NCBI RefSeq assembly: GCF_002865645.1
Contig: NW_020194627.1
Coordinates: 1,116,001-1,180,000, forward strand
DNA from: Hyaloscypha bicolor E
Lineage: Eukaryota > Ascomycota > Leotiomycetes > Helotiales > Hyaloscyphaceae
Direction of reading: 5' to 3'
DNA length: 64,000 nucleotides
Positions 11,419 to 23,354 of the stretch are shown here, piece by piece (the stretch's first letter is position 1; the number at the start of each line of letters is the position of its first letter). A model generated the notes under the pieces. That model was not told where the DNA came from. It searched no databases and worked only from the letters and a program-made list of their open reading frames with translations. Made by a program: the position numbers and the translations under genes.

Positions 11419-13685
11419 CTAGAATAAATTTCCGAGCGTAAGACGGTAAATCCTCTCAACCTTCGTCTCTGGGCCACCCTTCTTCTCGGCCTGCGCTGCC
11501 AAGAACTCCGCCTCCTCAGCATCGATTCTCGCCTTTCCACCATACAAGTCTGCCTCCTCAGGCTTGATAAGCTTGGACTTCATAATAACTTTATACCCGC
11601 AGAAAAGAATAATGTAAATTGGGAGGCCCAAATAGGTCGTGACGAAGGTTCTCGAGTCGAATGTGGGGTGGGTTCCTTTGGCTGCCGTCTTCTTATAGGC
11701 GAACAGAGCGAATCCTTTGAAGAACATAATGAGGGTGCTGAAGATGAGCGCTCCGACTGATCCCCACATGCCCAGGGGTGCAACGTAAGCTAAAGCCGAG
11801 TCCGGGATGTTCTGTGCTTTGCGTGCTCGAACAAAGAAAATGTGGGAAATAAGGATCGAGATCCAAGTCAATAGTCCGAACATGGTGACGAGGTTAATGA
11901 AGTAGCCGAAGACGGTGTATGATGCGGTATTAACACCAAGATAAGCCAAGAGACAGAAGCAGACGGAGAGTCCCAGTGCTGGGACGGGGACCCCGCGACT
12001 ATCTGTCCACTTGAAGATTTTCGGGGCCTTTCCTTCGTGTGCGAGCCCATAAAGGGTACGGGATGCGATGTAGAGATCTGAATTTGCTGCTGAAAAGACG
12101 AAGATAAGGATAGCCGCATTGAGTATCGCCGGCAGTGTGGGGATGCCACTAATGATGATAGCAACGACGAATGGGGAGGCAGCAGCCGTGGTGTTAGCCT
12201 TGTTGGCATCAATCAATTTCGTGGAATTGTACGGGACGAGCATTCCTAGGAGGAAGACAAGAACCACATAAAAGAGGAGGATACGGTAAAACGTGAGCTT
12301 GATGGCTCTGGGAATGTTTCGGCGAGGATTGGATGCCTCCCCAGCTAGAACAAGTCAGAACTCTGAAATTCGATTATGTCAAAGTAAATGAGAGTCCGTT
12401 CTTCAAGTACATACCAGTAACACCAACCAATTCAGTTCCCAGATACGCAAAGACTGCAGTGGTGAAGGTCGACCACACGGCCAAAAATCTCCCTGCGCTG
12501 CCAGCTGGAATTTTTGTCAGTATCCTTTCACTCTCCCCAACGAGGCCATTTACTCACTCAAGATGTAGGCATGAAAGGCACCGGGATTTTTCCAGTATTG
12601 AAATCCAGTTGCATGATGATCTGGGCCACCTCCGCATACAAGAATCAAGCTGAGGAGAATCAAAGCAATGATGACAATCACCTTGATTGACGATAACCAG
12701 AACTCGAATTCGCCGAAGAATTTGATACCGAAGTAGTTGATAAGAACGATGGCAACGAGGGCTACTGTGATGAAGGCTCCAGGATTGACCCTTGTCCGAG
12801 GCACCCAGTACTGGATGACCAGCGAAAACGCTGTGATGTTATTCGGAGTGACAATTATGTACTGAGGTACTTGTTAGCCAAGGCTGTGATTTGGAATAGG
12901 GTGCCCGAAATAAAGAGCAGGTCATCAAAACTGCACTCTGTCGGAGACTCTTCATATCCGAGAAGGTGCTTTTCACGAACCTTGAACCAATAATTCCATC
13001 CAAGCGTAAATCCCAGAGCCGGGTCCTGTCAAATATATTAGCATGGGGAATCTAGAAGGGCTTGACGGAGCTGAGCGTTCTCCTGTTTGGGTCCAGGAGA
13101 CAAAGAGGACAAAGGCGTCAAGATAGCCCCTGAACCACCTTCCTCTCTCGGCCCTCACGGAAAACAGAACAATAAGAGAACAGTAGACTTACCACAAAGC
13201 GAGTCGCATAGCCCGTGAAGCCAGACGGAAGTGGCAACCAAGCAGCCATCTGCATATCAATGATCAGCGACACTGTCCGGCAAAATGCAGGTCTTCGGAG
13301 AGGGGAGGAACGTTGCATACCTCTCCCAATGCCGCCATAACTAGGAAACACAAGAACCCCACAAGCGTGTAGCCGATGAATAGGGGGGCGGGTCCAGCTT
13401 GGGCAAGAGACTTTCCACTGGGAATGTAGGTCAGCGGGCGGCCGATCACCTCAGCTGCCAAGAGGAGGACCAAACTCACGTTCCGATAATAAGACCAGTT
13501 CCAATTGCACCCCCAATTGCGATCATAGTAATCTGTCTTGCTTTCAATCCTCGGTGGAGGTGATGATGAGTGTCTTCATCGAAATCTCTGGGACTAGCAA
13601 TGTTGACATCTTGGAGGTGGTCCCTCTTCTCGCGGTCACTTCTGAACTCGTCGGACGACTGGTCATTGTGGTTGACACCAGCCAT
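11419..13685 (-). CDS. Fungal amino-acid permease (dicarboxylic/general AAT family)
   Basis: The model is complement(11419..12344, 12415..12504, 12558..12861, 12981..13025, 13193..13249, 13321..13417, 13480..13685), seven exons and 574 residues. All introns are GT-AG and every phase closes. It is a plasma-membrane proton/amino-acid symporter of the amino acid-polyamine-organocation superfamily with about 12 hydrophobic spans. The N-terminal motif HRGLKARQITMIAIGGAIGT marks the first span of yeast-type permeases. GWNYWFK and the later EASNPRRNIPRAIK loop are also typical. The loop and C-terminal region resemble Dip5/AgtA-type dicarboxylic amino-acid permeases, but the substrate is inferred only from that resemblance. 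There is no adjacent pathway gene. Confidence 0.92.
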
Positions 13686-15349
13686 CGTGGGCAGCGTGTT
13701 TGGTTAATCAGAGGGGTTGGATTTATGGGTAATGGGTGATGGGAGATGGAAAGAAAGACAGACAGAAAGAAAGAAGACGATTGAAGCGGAAGGGCGTCAT
13801 TGACCTTTATTGAGTTTATCATGGCAGGCACGCTAGCGCGCCATGGGATTCATAGAGCAGCGCCTGGTCAGGCTGGAGCTGGGGCGCAGGGACTGCATTC
13901 CCCCGCCAAAATACATACAAACACCTTCCTCATGCGGCGCAGCAATGACGGATGGAGTCGTTTATCTCACGGTGCTTTTAGCCAAGACACTTGGCGGACA
14001 GGCAATTGGGGTCCACCCGCGGATTTTGCCCACTCTGAGCGAAGTCGTTTATTGGGAGAGCACGTCCTCACCAGTGCCCACCCACTGCCCAGCCAAATCC
14101 CAAGGCGCTAGAACGACAGAAACGGACCGCGAAAGCCTGTTAAGGTTCTGAGCCGAGGGAAAGTGACCTTGGCATAGCCTCATGGCTGCCTCTGCACTTG
14201 GCGGCCGCGAGTTGGGGAATAAAAGTCAGCAATCCTTCGTCAAAGCCTCACAAATAGCATCCAACGGCTTCGGAGTCGCCGGGCAGATTACATCCATTGG
14301 GGCCGTCACATGACATGCTTTGGGCCAGAGAAGAACGTATGGGTGAAGAGAGGAGACGAGACCAGAGACGAGCTGAGGTTGGAAGAGAGGTCGAAAGAGA
14401 GATCGGAACAAAAAGCGGGGCGGGCTGGCGTGGCTGGAGCCGGCAGTGGGTGGCGGCCAGCGGGAGCACGCCTCACCAGCCTCACCCAAGCGTCCACGTG
14501 ATGGACCCACTCAATAAGGTTTTTTCTTCTTATCAAACTCTCATCAACCCTGGAGCCTCAACTTCTTGCAGTGCAAGTCGAGCCTCATGTCTATGCAGAC
14601 AAGGAAGAGATCCACGATTATTGTCTGTTTGGTTGATCGCGATGTTCTACATCTTTCCACATTTGACCTCGATTCCAACACTTGTCACTCTCAAGCCCCT
14701 TTCCCTGCTCTGCGTGTTGCTTCTACGACGGGTGGAGGCAGGGTGTTCTCTTGGTATTGCGTACGTCGTGTGTCTTCCGCCTCGTTTTTCTATGCTTTGC
14801 AATGTCGCCCCGCCTTGAGGTTGAGTTCGAAATGAGTCTGAAGTTCATGTGGACTTGTAGACAAGATACACCAGTCTCCGAGCTGTGACTTCTCACACCC
14901 GCAATTGTGCAGTGGCACCTTGTTTCCAGCTACCCCTGAGTTCATATACAACGCCTCCTTCTTTGAGGTTCAGCTTCACCAGCTCAGATGCGAGGGCATA
15001 TCAAAAAGCTTTCCACCCATAGTTCCGAAGAAGTTCCCTAGCCGGCTCTCCTTCTATGTTGCCGTATGAGACATTCTCGAAAAAAGTGTGTTTGGGTCTG
15101 TACTCTAAATGGGTTTCACCACACATTTCTATCCCCTTCCTAGACGCTAAAATTGCAGTGCAAAGTCGATTGGGGGCGGGAGGCCCTCTCTTGATTGGCT
15201 CAATCCTTCTCGATGCCGCTAAAACTGGAATGCGCTCCATTCGGCCGCCTCGCCGCACACCATAAATCCATGAAGGGAGAGACAAGACAAACCAGCTTGC
15301 AATGAGGACAAATGAAAGTAATGACAGGCTCGATCCCGAGTTGAAGCAC

Positions 15350-15363
15350 CTATCACGTGATAG
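15350..15363. promoter_or_regulatory. Perfect palindrome CTATCACGTGATAG (E-box core)
   Basis: This 14-bp self-complementary site centres on CACGTG, the core bound by many bHLH and some bZIP factors. It lies in the shared upstream region of the permease and bZIP genes. A regulatory role is inference. Confidence 0.35.
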
Positions 15364-15470
15364 ACTTGCTCAATGATTTGTCCCTCCTCACCTCCGCGAA
15401 CCCGCGATGCCCGACACCCTCAGTCTTGCAGTGGAACGGCCATCTGGCTTTTAGACATCCAGTGCCGCGT

Positions 15471-15627
15471 CTGAAGAGATCTGAAGGGTTCCTATCTCAA
15501 TGCCCACATCTAGCATCCTCAACTTCCAGTTCGCGCCAGTCTTCCCGCGCCTGAAGAGATCTGAAATGCTCCCATCTCATTGCCCGCATCTAGCCTCCTC
15601 AACCTCCTGTTCGCCCTAGTCTTCCCG
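15471..15627 (+). repeat. Tandem duplication, 80-bp period, two copies
   Basis: Both units begin CTGAAGAGATCTGAA and end near CTTCCCG (15471-15550 and 15551-15627). They are similar but not identical, so the duplication is not very recent. It lies in non-coding DNA. Confidence 0.85.
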
Positions 15628-17060
15628 AGTCTCTAAGCTGTGCAGGATTGCAGTTGTAGGAGGGATTCAAGAATTTGTTCCACTGAGTTTTGTATCATAT
15701 GTCTTCCATTCTCCCTTGTCTTCCTTGCAGCCTGGATGACTTCCTGAGATTGGGTTCGAAAAGTGTTGGAATCAAGCAGGCTAGAAACTGCGGGCCATCA
15801 GCTCTCACACCAACGGCAGTCTCCCAATGTGAGGTGTAGTCGTGTTAATGCATGTAATCCGATTCTTTCGTTCAGTCTTGGTGGAGGTGGGGTTCCTGAG
15901 TCATATCAAGTATTAATTGGTGGGGCTGCCATTGTGAGTGGGTTATTGTCTCAAACATTGCGGCATTTCTTGTTCCAACCCGTCTCGGGCGTTGGGAACG
16001 GCCAGTACTATGGTATATCATATCAAATAAAGGCCTGGTGTCACCTTCTCAGTTGGGGTTGATGCATGGTATTGGTGCAAAATTGCTCTTGATACACAAA
16101 TAATGCTGCATGTGATTGAAGTAACGATTGCATATGTGTTCTCAATCTCTCCTTGCTGCATGGCCGTCGAGCAGGAGTGCTTCAATACACACCAAGTTCT
16201 GCATGCAATTGCGGTGACGCCCTGCATATGTGCTCTTCCAAGTCTTCTGCCCGTCTTTTGCCCGTCTTCTAGAAGCACCTTCTATGCATATAGCTGACTA
16301 CCTTCAACAAATTGACGTATCAGAACCCAATTTTCCGGGAGATCCGTCTCGTGTAGTTCCGGGATGCCACGTGGATGAGCCCATGTGGAGTCCATACTTG
16401 CATTGCATCATCGTGCATGACAGCATTTGACGGTACTTTGAGGGTATAGGACATGACTTCCGCGGCACCGAGAATTCGAAATGTCTGACTTACAGGATAC
16501 CAAGTAAATTTCAAGCCACTGATGGTGACTTTGGCGACTTTAGGAGTCATGCCTACCACGCAGTCATAGTGCAGATCATTACAGTAGATATGTCGGCATC
16601 TGTAGCCGGTTCCGGGAGTCCGGGGGCTCGAAAAACGTGGCATTCGGGAAACCTGGATTTGGAGTACGAGGTTCGCTCGACGAACAGAAATCAGATTCCC
16701 TCTCAAACACCTCGAGCAAAAAATTGGCCGCACCTGGCCGTGTTCAACTTCGGTGAAGTCACGGGACCTCGGGTTCCAGCTCAAATCCCGAAAACCCCTG
16801 AATGCCTCGCTTCGGGCTTGTCACGGGATCTCCCGTCCAATCAAACCCTGATCAGCCTTGATGTTCGGGATTTGTAACGTCAGTATCGTACGACTTGCAT
16901 AGAATAAACCTGGTTGGGGACATACTCATTGCAGTCAGACCCATGATTTCCCGGACTCTGGAGTTCTGTTATATCAGCGCGAGAACTCCCACTTTGGTGG
17001 CGATTTGGTGGTGATCCCAAGACCTTTTGTTTTCCAACCAAGTGTTACACGAACACGAAG

Positions 17061-17774
17061 ATGGCGTATTATACTAGTGGCCAATGGCCTGCGGTCCAGA
17101 CGTCAACATGGCCTGGCCCAGCCCCTTATCATGACTGGCAAAACTCAGCGATGAATGGTGGCTCGCCTGAGTCAAGCTCTGTAAGTCTTCCTACACAAGC
17201 TAAGGAAGCACGAGCTAAGACCCCCCAGTCAAACTCTCCTTCGCAGGGCTACTACGAACCCATGGATGCGGCAAACATAACTTCCTACACAGCCTCATCC
17301 TACTCCCAACAAGGAGCTGCTTCAAGCTCAGCCTATTACTCCCACGACTCAGAAGGACCATCAATTTCCTACCTCCCAACAACAGCCGACGACATCCCGT
17401 ACTACTGCTCCGGAGATACCACCTCTTACGACCCATCAGCGCTCACCTCTCCCACTCAATATTCCTCAGAACCCGTATACCAAGACGACCAAAGCCAGTA
17501 CGACATGACACCAGAACCAGAATCCTCGGGCCCGGGAAGGAGGAAATCCACGTCGAATTCAAGTTCGAAGCAGAAACGGCAGCTGCAAAACCGCCTGGCG
17601 CAGCGCGCATTCAGAGAGAGGCAGGCGAGGCAGCAGGAGGAGCTGCATCGAAAGGTCAGGCATCTGAAGGAGCAGTATGAGGATTTGGAGGGCAAGTACC
17701 AGCAGTTGAGGGGCGAGCATGAGCGGTGTGGGCAGAAGGAGCATCGGCGAGATTGTAACTGTGGGAGGGCGTGA
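17061..17774 (+). CDS. bZIP transcription factor, AP-1/Yap type
   Basis: A 237-residue intronless protein. A Ser/Tyr/Gln-rich N-terminal two-thirds is followed by a basic region at about residues 165-190 carrying NRLAQRAFRERQ, the NxxAQxxFR signature of fungal AP-1-like bZIP DNA-binding domains. A leucine-type coiled coil follows (LHRKVRHLKEQYEDLEGKYQ), and the tail is short and Cys-containing (CNCGRA). It should bind DNA as a dimer in the nucleus. The cysteine-rich redox domains of true Yap1/Pap1 are not evident and the protein is short, so a stress-regulator role is not assured. The ATG at 17061 is the first in frame. Confidence 0.9.
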   Translation: MAYYTSGQWPAVQTSTWPGPAPYHDWQNSAMNGGSPESSSVSLPTQAKEARAKTPQSNSPSQGYYEPMDAANITSYTASSYSQQGAASSSAYYSHDSEGPSISYLPTTADDIPYYCSGDTTSYDPSALTSPTQYSSEPVYQDDQSQYDMTPEPESSGPGRRKSTSNSSSKQKRQLQNRLAQRAFRERQARQQEELHRKVRHLKEQYEDLEGKYQQLRGEHERCGQKEHRRDCNCGRA

Positions 17775-19554
17775 AACTTTTTACGCTTTGAGATTTGGAT
17801 ATTGATTTCTGGAGTTCTTGGGTTATTGGATGGGTGAGCTTAACGAGAGAAGATTAAGAGAAGACCATTTAGGCTGATTTGGTCGTTTGTACGAGCGGGA
17901 GTCTGGGACAGAAAGCAGATCTGCTCAATTTGTTATTATTATACTTACTTGCGCAAGCGAAAAATGTCTTCACGAAGTCACGAAAGCATTTTAGCGGGCG
18001 AGGTAGTTCTGGCGTATACTTTGGAACTTTTTTAATTAGAGCATCCAAATGATATGACCATTTTCAGACAAGTCGGAGAGTTCCGAGTCTTGGTGTGCCA
18101 AGTGCTTTCTCTGACGTTGTGGTCTCGCTCAGCCTCGAAATATTTGTTCGAGCTGTTCACTGCGGTCCATTTAGGATATGCTCCTGGGTATTTTATCTAC
18201 TATACACTTTAATTTTGACTTTCATTTTGTTTTTTTTGCTTTACTCGAGACTTTAATATACTGCTCCTCAAATTTCTACCAAATGTCGATTATCGGGATG
18301 CTGCTCGTTACCCCTTTTCGTCGCTCACGTGATCAATTACCCGCGTTTTCTTTTCCAGCCAACAACGATTTGAGTGCGCCTTTGCATCTTGGATCCACAG
18401 TAGCCTGTATGAACGGTAGGGTTTCATATTACCATGCAGTTTGCACGAGGCTAGGCCGTATTGCTTTTGTCTCGCTTAGGCTTCGCCCTGATTCTGTCCC
18501 GACGGAGAAGATTCGGTGAATCGACATTGTTGCGCCATCTGCTGTTATCTTGTTCTTGCTTCTTGGTGTCAGAATCATACTATTTTGCGCATTTTGGTTT
18601 CAAACGGGTTGGTCTCCTGAGCTTCGACTGCGTACATTGATTTCCTGGAGGGCGTGTTGAGGTTTCTTGGCGAGACCCTGGAATCCTAGGCCAACCGCAT
18701 TGTCAGAAATCGGCAGTAAGACCTGCATGCACGCATGCGTCTTATTCTGGAATATGGTTATTTTTACGTTTCCCTCGGCCGCAAGTGCGGTCCCTCTAAG
18801 GAGAGCTACCCGTTCCTCAACTCATCCCACTTTTACCTCATGGAAATGCTACCATCTTGTGCAGTTCAGATCTTCAAGGCTCATGAATCGGTGATTACAT
18901 TAGCGAGATATACGATGTTTGCCTGTATTGGGGGTTATTTGAGAATCCTCTCTTGCGAGAACGTGTCTTGGCCTTGGTCCAATCGGCAACCGACACAGGT
19001 TCAAAAAACTATCGCCACGAACGTCAGCATATCCGAGTTTGATTTACGATCACAGAGTCGATCTTGCCGACTTTTGTGAATACTCCATTCTGAATCGGCT
19101 GCAGTAGCGGGCTATGCCAACGTTTTCAGTGGCGAGTTCCGCTCCAAGTTCACTGCTTCATGCAGACTGGGATTCAAAGACCTCAAGAGGGAATGGGGCC
19201 TTGGGACGATATACCATTTTCCTAGAGTGATTGGGGTCATCGGGACAAGAGCCATCTGTCGCCAAACGAATTACGTTAGGGGAGAGACATCGTGTGCGCA
19301 TGTCGAATAAGCATCACGTGCAAGCAGCGCGGGGGCACAGCCACTCTGCATGAGCATTATTCAGCGGGGGATGAAATATGGTATTGGCTCCGCAATCGCT
19401 TGCTAGACCTATGATTCGGGTAAGGTTTATCAATCCACATATGGGAGGCTCTCTCGCCGCCGTAAGTGGTTGCCTGAATGCCTTCGTCGCTGTCCTCGCT
19501 ACACTTCTCCTCCCCCTTTTCGCATCGTCCCTATTGCTTCCCCATGAATACGCC
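17775..19554. other. Intergenic region upstream of the Zn2Cys6 factor
   Basis: This 1.8-kb stretch holds the bZIP 3' UTR and the presumed promoter and 5' UTR of the zinc-cluster factor. The ORFs at 18,178-19,079 look like chance. No repeat, RNA gene or transposon is seen. Confidence 0.5.
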
Positions 19555-22380
19555 ATGGAAGGGCCACGCAGAAAGTTCAGCAAGCCGCCAGTCAAGGTGG
19601 CTTGCCTAGCCTGGTAAGCTGATTATGTTTCGCAGTTTGAATTTCCCCAATGTACCGCTCTAAATACCATCTAGTCGAGCTTCCCGGGTTCGTTGCGATG
19701 GCAGGCAAGAGTGCAAGAACGTAAGACACAGCACTGAGCTCTATGGTGGTTTGAACATTAACCTGAGCGACTCAAGTGCCTCGACAGAGGCAAAGAATGT
19801 CTCTACACAAAGAGTAAGCGCGGTGGTGCTCGCCCACATCGAACAACCGCCGAATCCGCCGCATCGTCGAGCTTGGGGGACAGCCCTATTCTCCCCCTGG
19901 ATGCTAATCCATTCAATTTTGAAGAAGGTAGCTAGCTTACTATCTCCGCTATCTAAAACCAGCAGTCTCACATTAATCAAGGCCTCTATTACCCCAATAC
20001 CTTCCAAACCGATGGCGCCGGACTTGACATCATCGATGGATTGGTGGGTCAAGGGGTAATATCACCAGATGGCAGGTTTTTGGGCATGGATATGGGCTTT
20101 GACATGAACACGATATCGCCAGCCTCACAGTCAAGCAATGTCAGCAAATTTGACGACCTCTTTGGTAGTCAAGCACTTTTCACAGACCCAAGTTCGTTTA
20201 CTCCGGAGAGCTTCGATCAACCTGCAACGTCGAAAGGAAAAGAGCCAGAAAAATCCACGAATACGGCCAGCGTGTCTACGGCGGATATGTACCAAGCGAT
20301 ATCGAACCTGGGGCAACCAAAAAAACCTCTGCCAGGAACTCGACACTACGGAAGCGATGCCGCCATGTAAGTTCAGCCCTGGCAACCATCCGGTGTCCGA
20401 ATCCTTCATGGGCAGCTGACTTTGTATCGCAGCTTGAATGCATATTACATCCACATCCACGCAGTCTTTCCCATTCTGCCTCCACCAGTCTGGCAAATCG
20501 TAGCCGATAATCCACTCTCCGCAGCCGAGAGCCTCAAATCTGATTATAGACCCTACTCCCCGATCTGCCTCGCCCTCTCCGCTATCCTCACCCTTATCCC
20601 ACTCTCGCCCGGCCCAGCCTCCGCATCCTCCGAAGCAAAAACCGCGCGGAGGAACCAAGCTCACCACTACGCGACCTCATGTCTAAACAGCATCGACGTC
20701 GAAACCGAGCTCATCGAATCCATGATCTCGCCGCAAGATGCGCTGCAGAAACACTTCGTTGAGCATGAGAGGGCGCAGTTTCATCCTCGGGTCCCGTTGA
20801 GCCTTGAGAGTATCCTTGCGTTGCTGGTTTTGACGGTTTATGAGTATGCACAACGGGGGAATATGACGAAGATGAGGACGAGAGCTGGGCAGGCGCTGGT
20901 TATGGCGCTAGATATGGGGATTTGTGATGAGGAAGATGAGAGTGAACGATATGCTGAGGCGAGAAGGCGGGCGTGGTGGATGACGGTATGGTTATCCCTG
21001 ATTTCCCCGGAAAATGGGAAGCTGATATTTCTAGTATGCTTGTGTATGTCATGGTGCGATCGTTAAAAACGCTGTCAGTTTGAAGCCCCACTGCGTGGTC
21101 CACTGCTGACCTCCCCCAAAGCCCCTGAAATCCGTGGCTATGGATCTTTACGACTCGCGATTCCAGATTGGGTACCCAGTTGTTGCTGCTGATCCAAGTG
21201 TAAGTGTTACTCGAAAACCTCCCGTGGCTAATAACATTAAGGCCGAATTCTAGGTCTTCGAATTCTTCATCAAAGCCCAGCAAGCCATCATTGTAGCAAA
21301 CCAGTTCACCAATGATCTGAAAGCCTGTCTAGAAGACAACATACCTCTGTCCGAAAAGAACATCTATCAGTGGCAATCTGAACTCGAGACCCTTTTTGAG
21401 GCACTGTGCAACGAAGCGGACCTATATTCGGAAACTAATCCCTCTAACTTACTGGCTGATGCAGATGAAGCCGTTGTTGGGAAAGCTATGAGGGCAATCA
21501 GTCGAATCAGACTGAACAGGCAAGACCCCTTCCGCCGTCGTAATCAAATGAGAGAAGGAATACTAACTGGCAGTGCTGCTTACAGTGCAAGGATCAAAAT
21601 CCACCGCTACACAGCATTCATGAACATCCCAATCTTCTCGCAGAAACATTGCGATCTTCCCACCAGTCCAGTGCCGCCGAAGAAGCGAGAAAGTGTCATA
21701 GGCACACTCGACTGCTGCGACACACCTCTGGAATCTGCTTCCGCTTCCAAAATATCACCACCTCCAAACGAGCATATATCCCAACTCGACTGCTGTTCAA
21801 CCGACATTGCAATGAACTCAGCTCCCGGCATCCCCCCACCGCAAGACGATGCAGGAATAGGAATCCTCTCCTGCTGCACCCCCGAAGCCCCCGTGTTTTC
21901 TACAACCTCCAAAACCCCCTCACTAGACTCTTCCTCCGACCCCTCTGCACCCTTCACCCGCTCCCTCTCCACAAAAATCTGCCGCACGGCGGCTCTAAAC
22001 ATAGTCCACTCCTTCCACACCCTGCCCTATCCCTCTCCGCTCGTCTCCCCTCCCTCTCCCATCCCCCTCCCCCGCGCGATGCCCGTCTTCGCCTGCTGCG
22101 CAATGCAATGCAGCTACGCTTTGCTCATGCTCAGCCACAAAGCATCGCGTAGTCATGAGTATAGCGATGATGATATTGTGCTGCAGGGGTATAAGAGCCA
22201 TTTGCGGCAGGCGCTGGGGGTAGTTGTGGGGAGTCTCGAGAACTATTCTGCGGCTTACGAGGCGCTGGATGGGATGAGAGGTTGGTCAACATAAGGGGTA
22301 CCCTAAATATCGTTTCCTTGCTGACATGAAAATCGACAGTACAAATACAGCAATCGTTAGACTCGGAGATGTTTTTGTGA
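19555..22380 (+). CDS. Zn2Cys6 fungal-specific transcription factor
   Basis: The model is join(19555..19613, 19675..19720, 19777..19927, 19982..20366, 20433..20985, 21035..21073, 21122..21199, 21254..21519, 21586..22280, 22340..22380), 770 residues. The binuclear zinc cluster is assembled from three small exons and fits C-x2-C-x6-C-x5-C-x2-C-x6-C exactly (CLACRASRVRC...CKNCLDRGKEC), followed by basic SKRGGARPHR. The middle homology (Fungal_trans) region starts near AYYIHIHAVFPILPPPVW and runs to RAWWMTYACVCHGAIV. Intron 8 (21520..21585) has a GC donor with a TACTAAC branch site; splicing joins RLN to SARIKIHRY. The exon 3/4 junction (acceptor ATCAAG) is the least certain. Target genes are unknown. 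Confidence 0.88.
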
Positions 22381-23354
22381 GGAGGGCAGCGGAAAGGATA
22401 TCCTCCTTATTGTTTCGGAGTCTCGAACGGAGAAGTTTCGCGCAACATGGTGTTACCCTTGGAGGCTCGGGGCATCCAACCGTTTTTGTTTTCTTGGTCT
22501 GGCTTTTATTTGAAGCGAAGTTTTCATAGCAGTAGGCGTTAGGGTAACGGCGCAAGCCGAAATATTCGATATTGATTTTTAGATTAGAACTCCTGCATTT
22601 GAGCGTTTGATTTGAAAGATGATCCCAGGGTTTCGGGCCAGTAGTAGCAATACTGAAGTAGAAACCGCTTACGTACAGAGTAGAGTAGAATAATTTGTAG
22701 TTGCAAGAGTATTTGAGGTGTAGATGAAAAGCTCTTTCACCACTTGACAGAAAACGTTTTGTAGCACATCGCCTTTGCTTCCTTTTCACTAAACTTCATG
22801 GGTTCAGATGAAACCTCCAGGATACAGCGAAGTTCTCACCTATAAATTTAATTGTACATGGATTTGTAAATATCTAATAAATGAAAGAATTGAGATGGAA
22901 AGGTTTTTAATGTGGTGAAAATAATTTTAGCCATCTGATCTTTGGATGATTAAGGTGCGTCATGCAACGAATATCGATGGGGTGAAGGCTTTCCATGTCA
23001 TGGCATAGAAAATTAATTATCTGATCTTTGGACGATTCAACTGCGTCGTGCAAGGGATCTCAACGAGATGGAAGGTTTGCGAATAGAGAGGTGCAACTTA
23101 ATCACAGGATATGAGCTCCTATGGAGGCGCTCGGATCGTGAAATTAATCCTGATTCGAGACTTCGAAGTGGTAAGAATCATTCAAAGGGATGGCCGGCTT
23201 CTTCGTACATCAAGATCAAGTACGCACAGAAACGTGAGATTTCAGGCTGGAAAACAGCGAAGCTTTCATTCAGAAGAGCTCGAAATGCAACGAATAGAAC
23301 ACAAGAGGTTCGCTATGCTTTTATGCGAACTCCATATCCCCAATATGCGAAATC
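22381..23354. other. Convergent intergenic region with an imperfect direct repeat
   Basis: Downstream regions of the zinc-cluster factor (plus) and MetAP2 (minus) meet here. Two diverged copies of a roughly 65-bp segment starting ATCTGATCTTTGGA lie at 22933 and 23019 (period 86). No gene is seen. Confidence 0.55.
22930..23082 (+). repeat. Imperfect direct repeat, 86-bp period
   Basis: ATCTGATCTTTGGAYGATT occurs at 22933 and 23019 and is followed by related sequence ending in GAAGGYTTKC in both copies. It is diverged and non-coding. Confidence 0.7.

Larger units (their letters stand above)
13686..17060. other. Long intergenic region between divergent permease and bZIP genes
   Basis: This 3.4-kb region separates two divergently transcribed genes and likely contains both promoters. 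It includes a tandem 80-bp duplication (15471-15627), a 14-bp palindrome with a CACGTG core (15350-15363), and two copies of a GTCACGGGAYCTC motif near 16757 and 16820 followed by a CCAAT box near 16838. Several ORFs of 60-170 codons occur on both strands, but none has recognisable domain content or convincing splice partners. Confidence 0.5.

Noticed and set aside
14297..14818. Plus-strand ORF of 173 codons and overlapping minus-strand ORFs
   Set aside because: Long frames on both strands in GC-rich intergenic DNA, with low-complexity content; likely chance.
16320..16784. Minus-strand ORF of 154 codons
   Set aside because: No recognisable domain, no splice partner, and it overlaps the probable bZIP promoter; could not be supported.
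16600..16870. Possible tRNA-like B-box (GGTTCCAGCTCAAATCCCGA)
   Set aside because: No matching A-box, acceptor stem or cloverleaf could be folded around it.
20131..20667. Minus-strand ORF of 178 codons
   Set aside because: Antisense shadow of exons 4 and 5 of the zinc-cluster factor.
21649..22152. Plus-strand ORF of 167 codons
   Set aside because: Alternative frame of exon 9 of the zinc-cluster factor, rich in Arg/His/Pro, typical of an out-of-frame reading.
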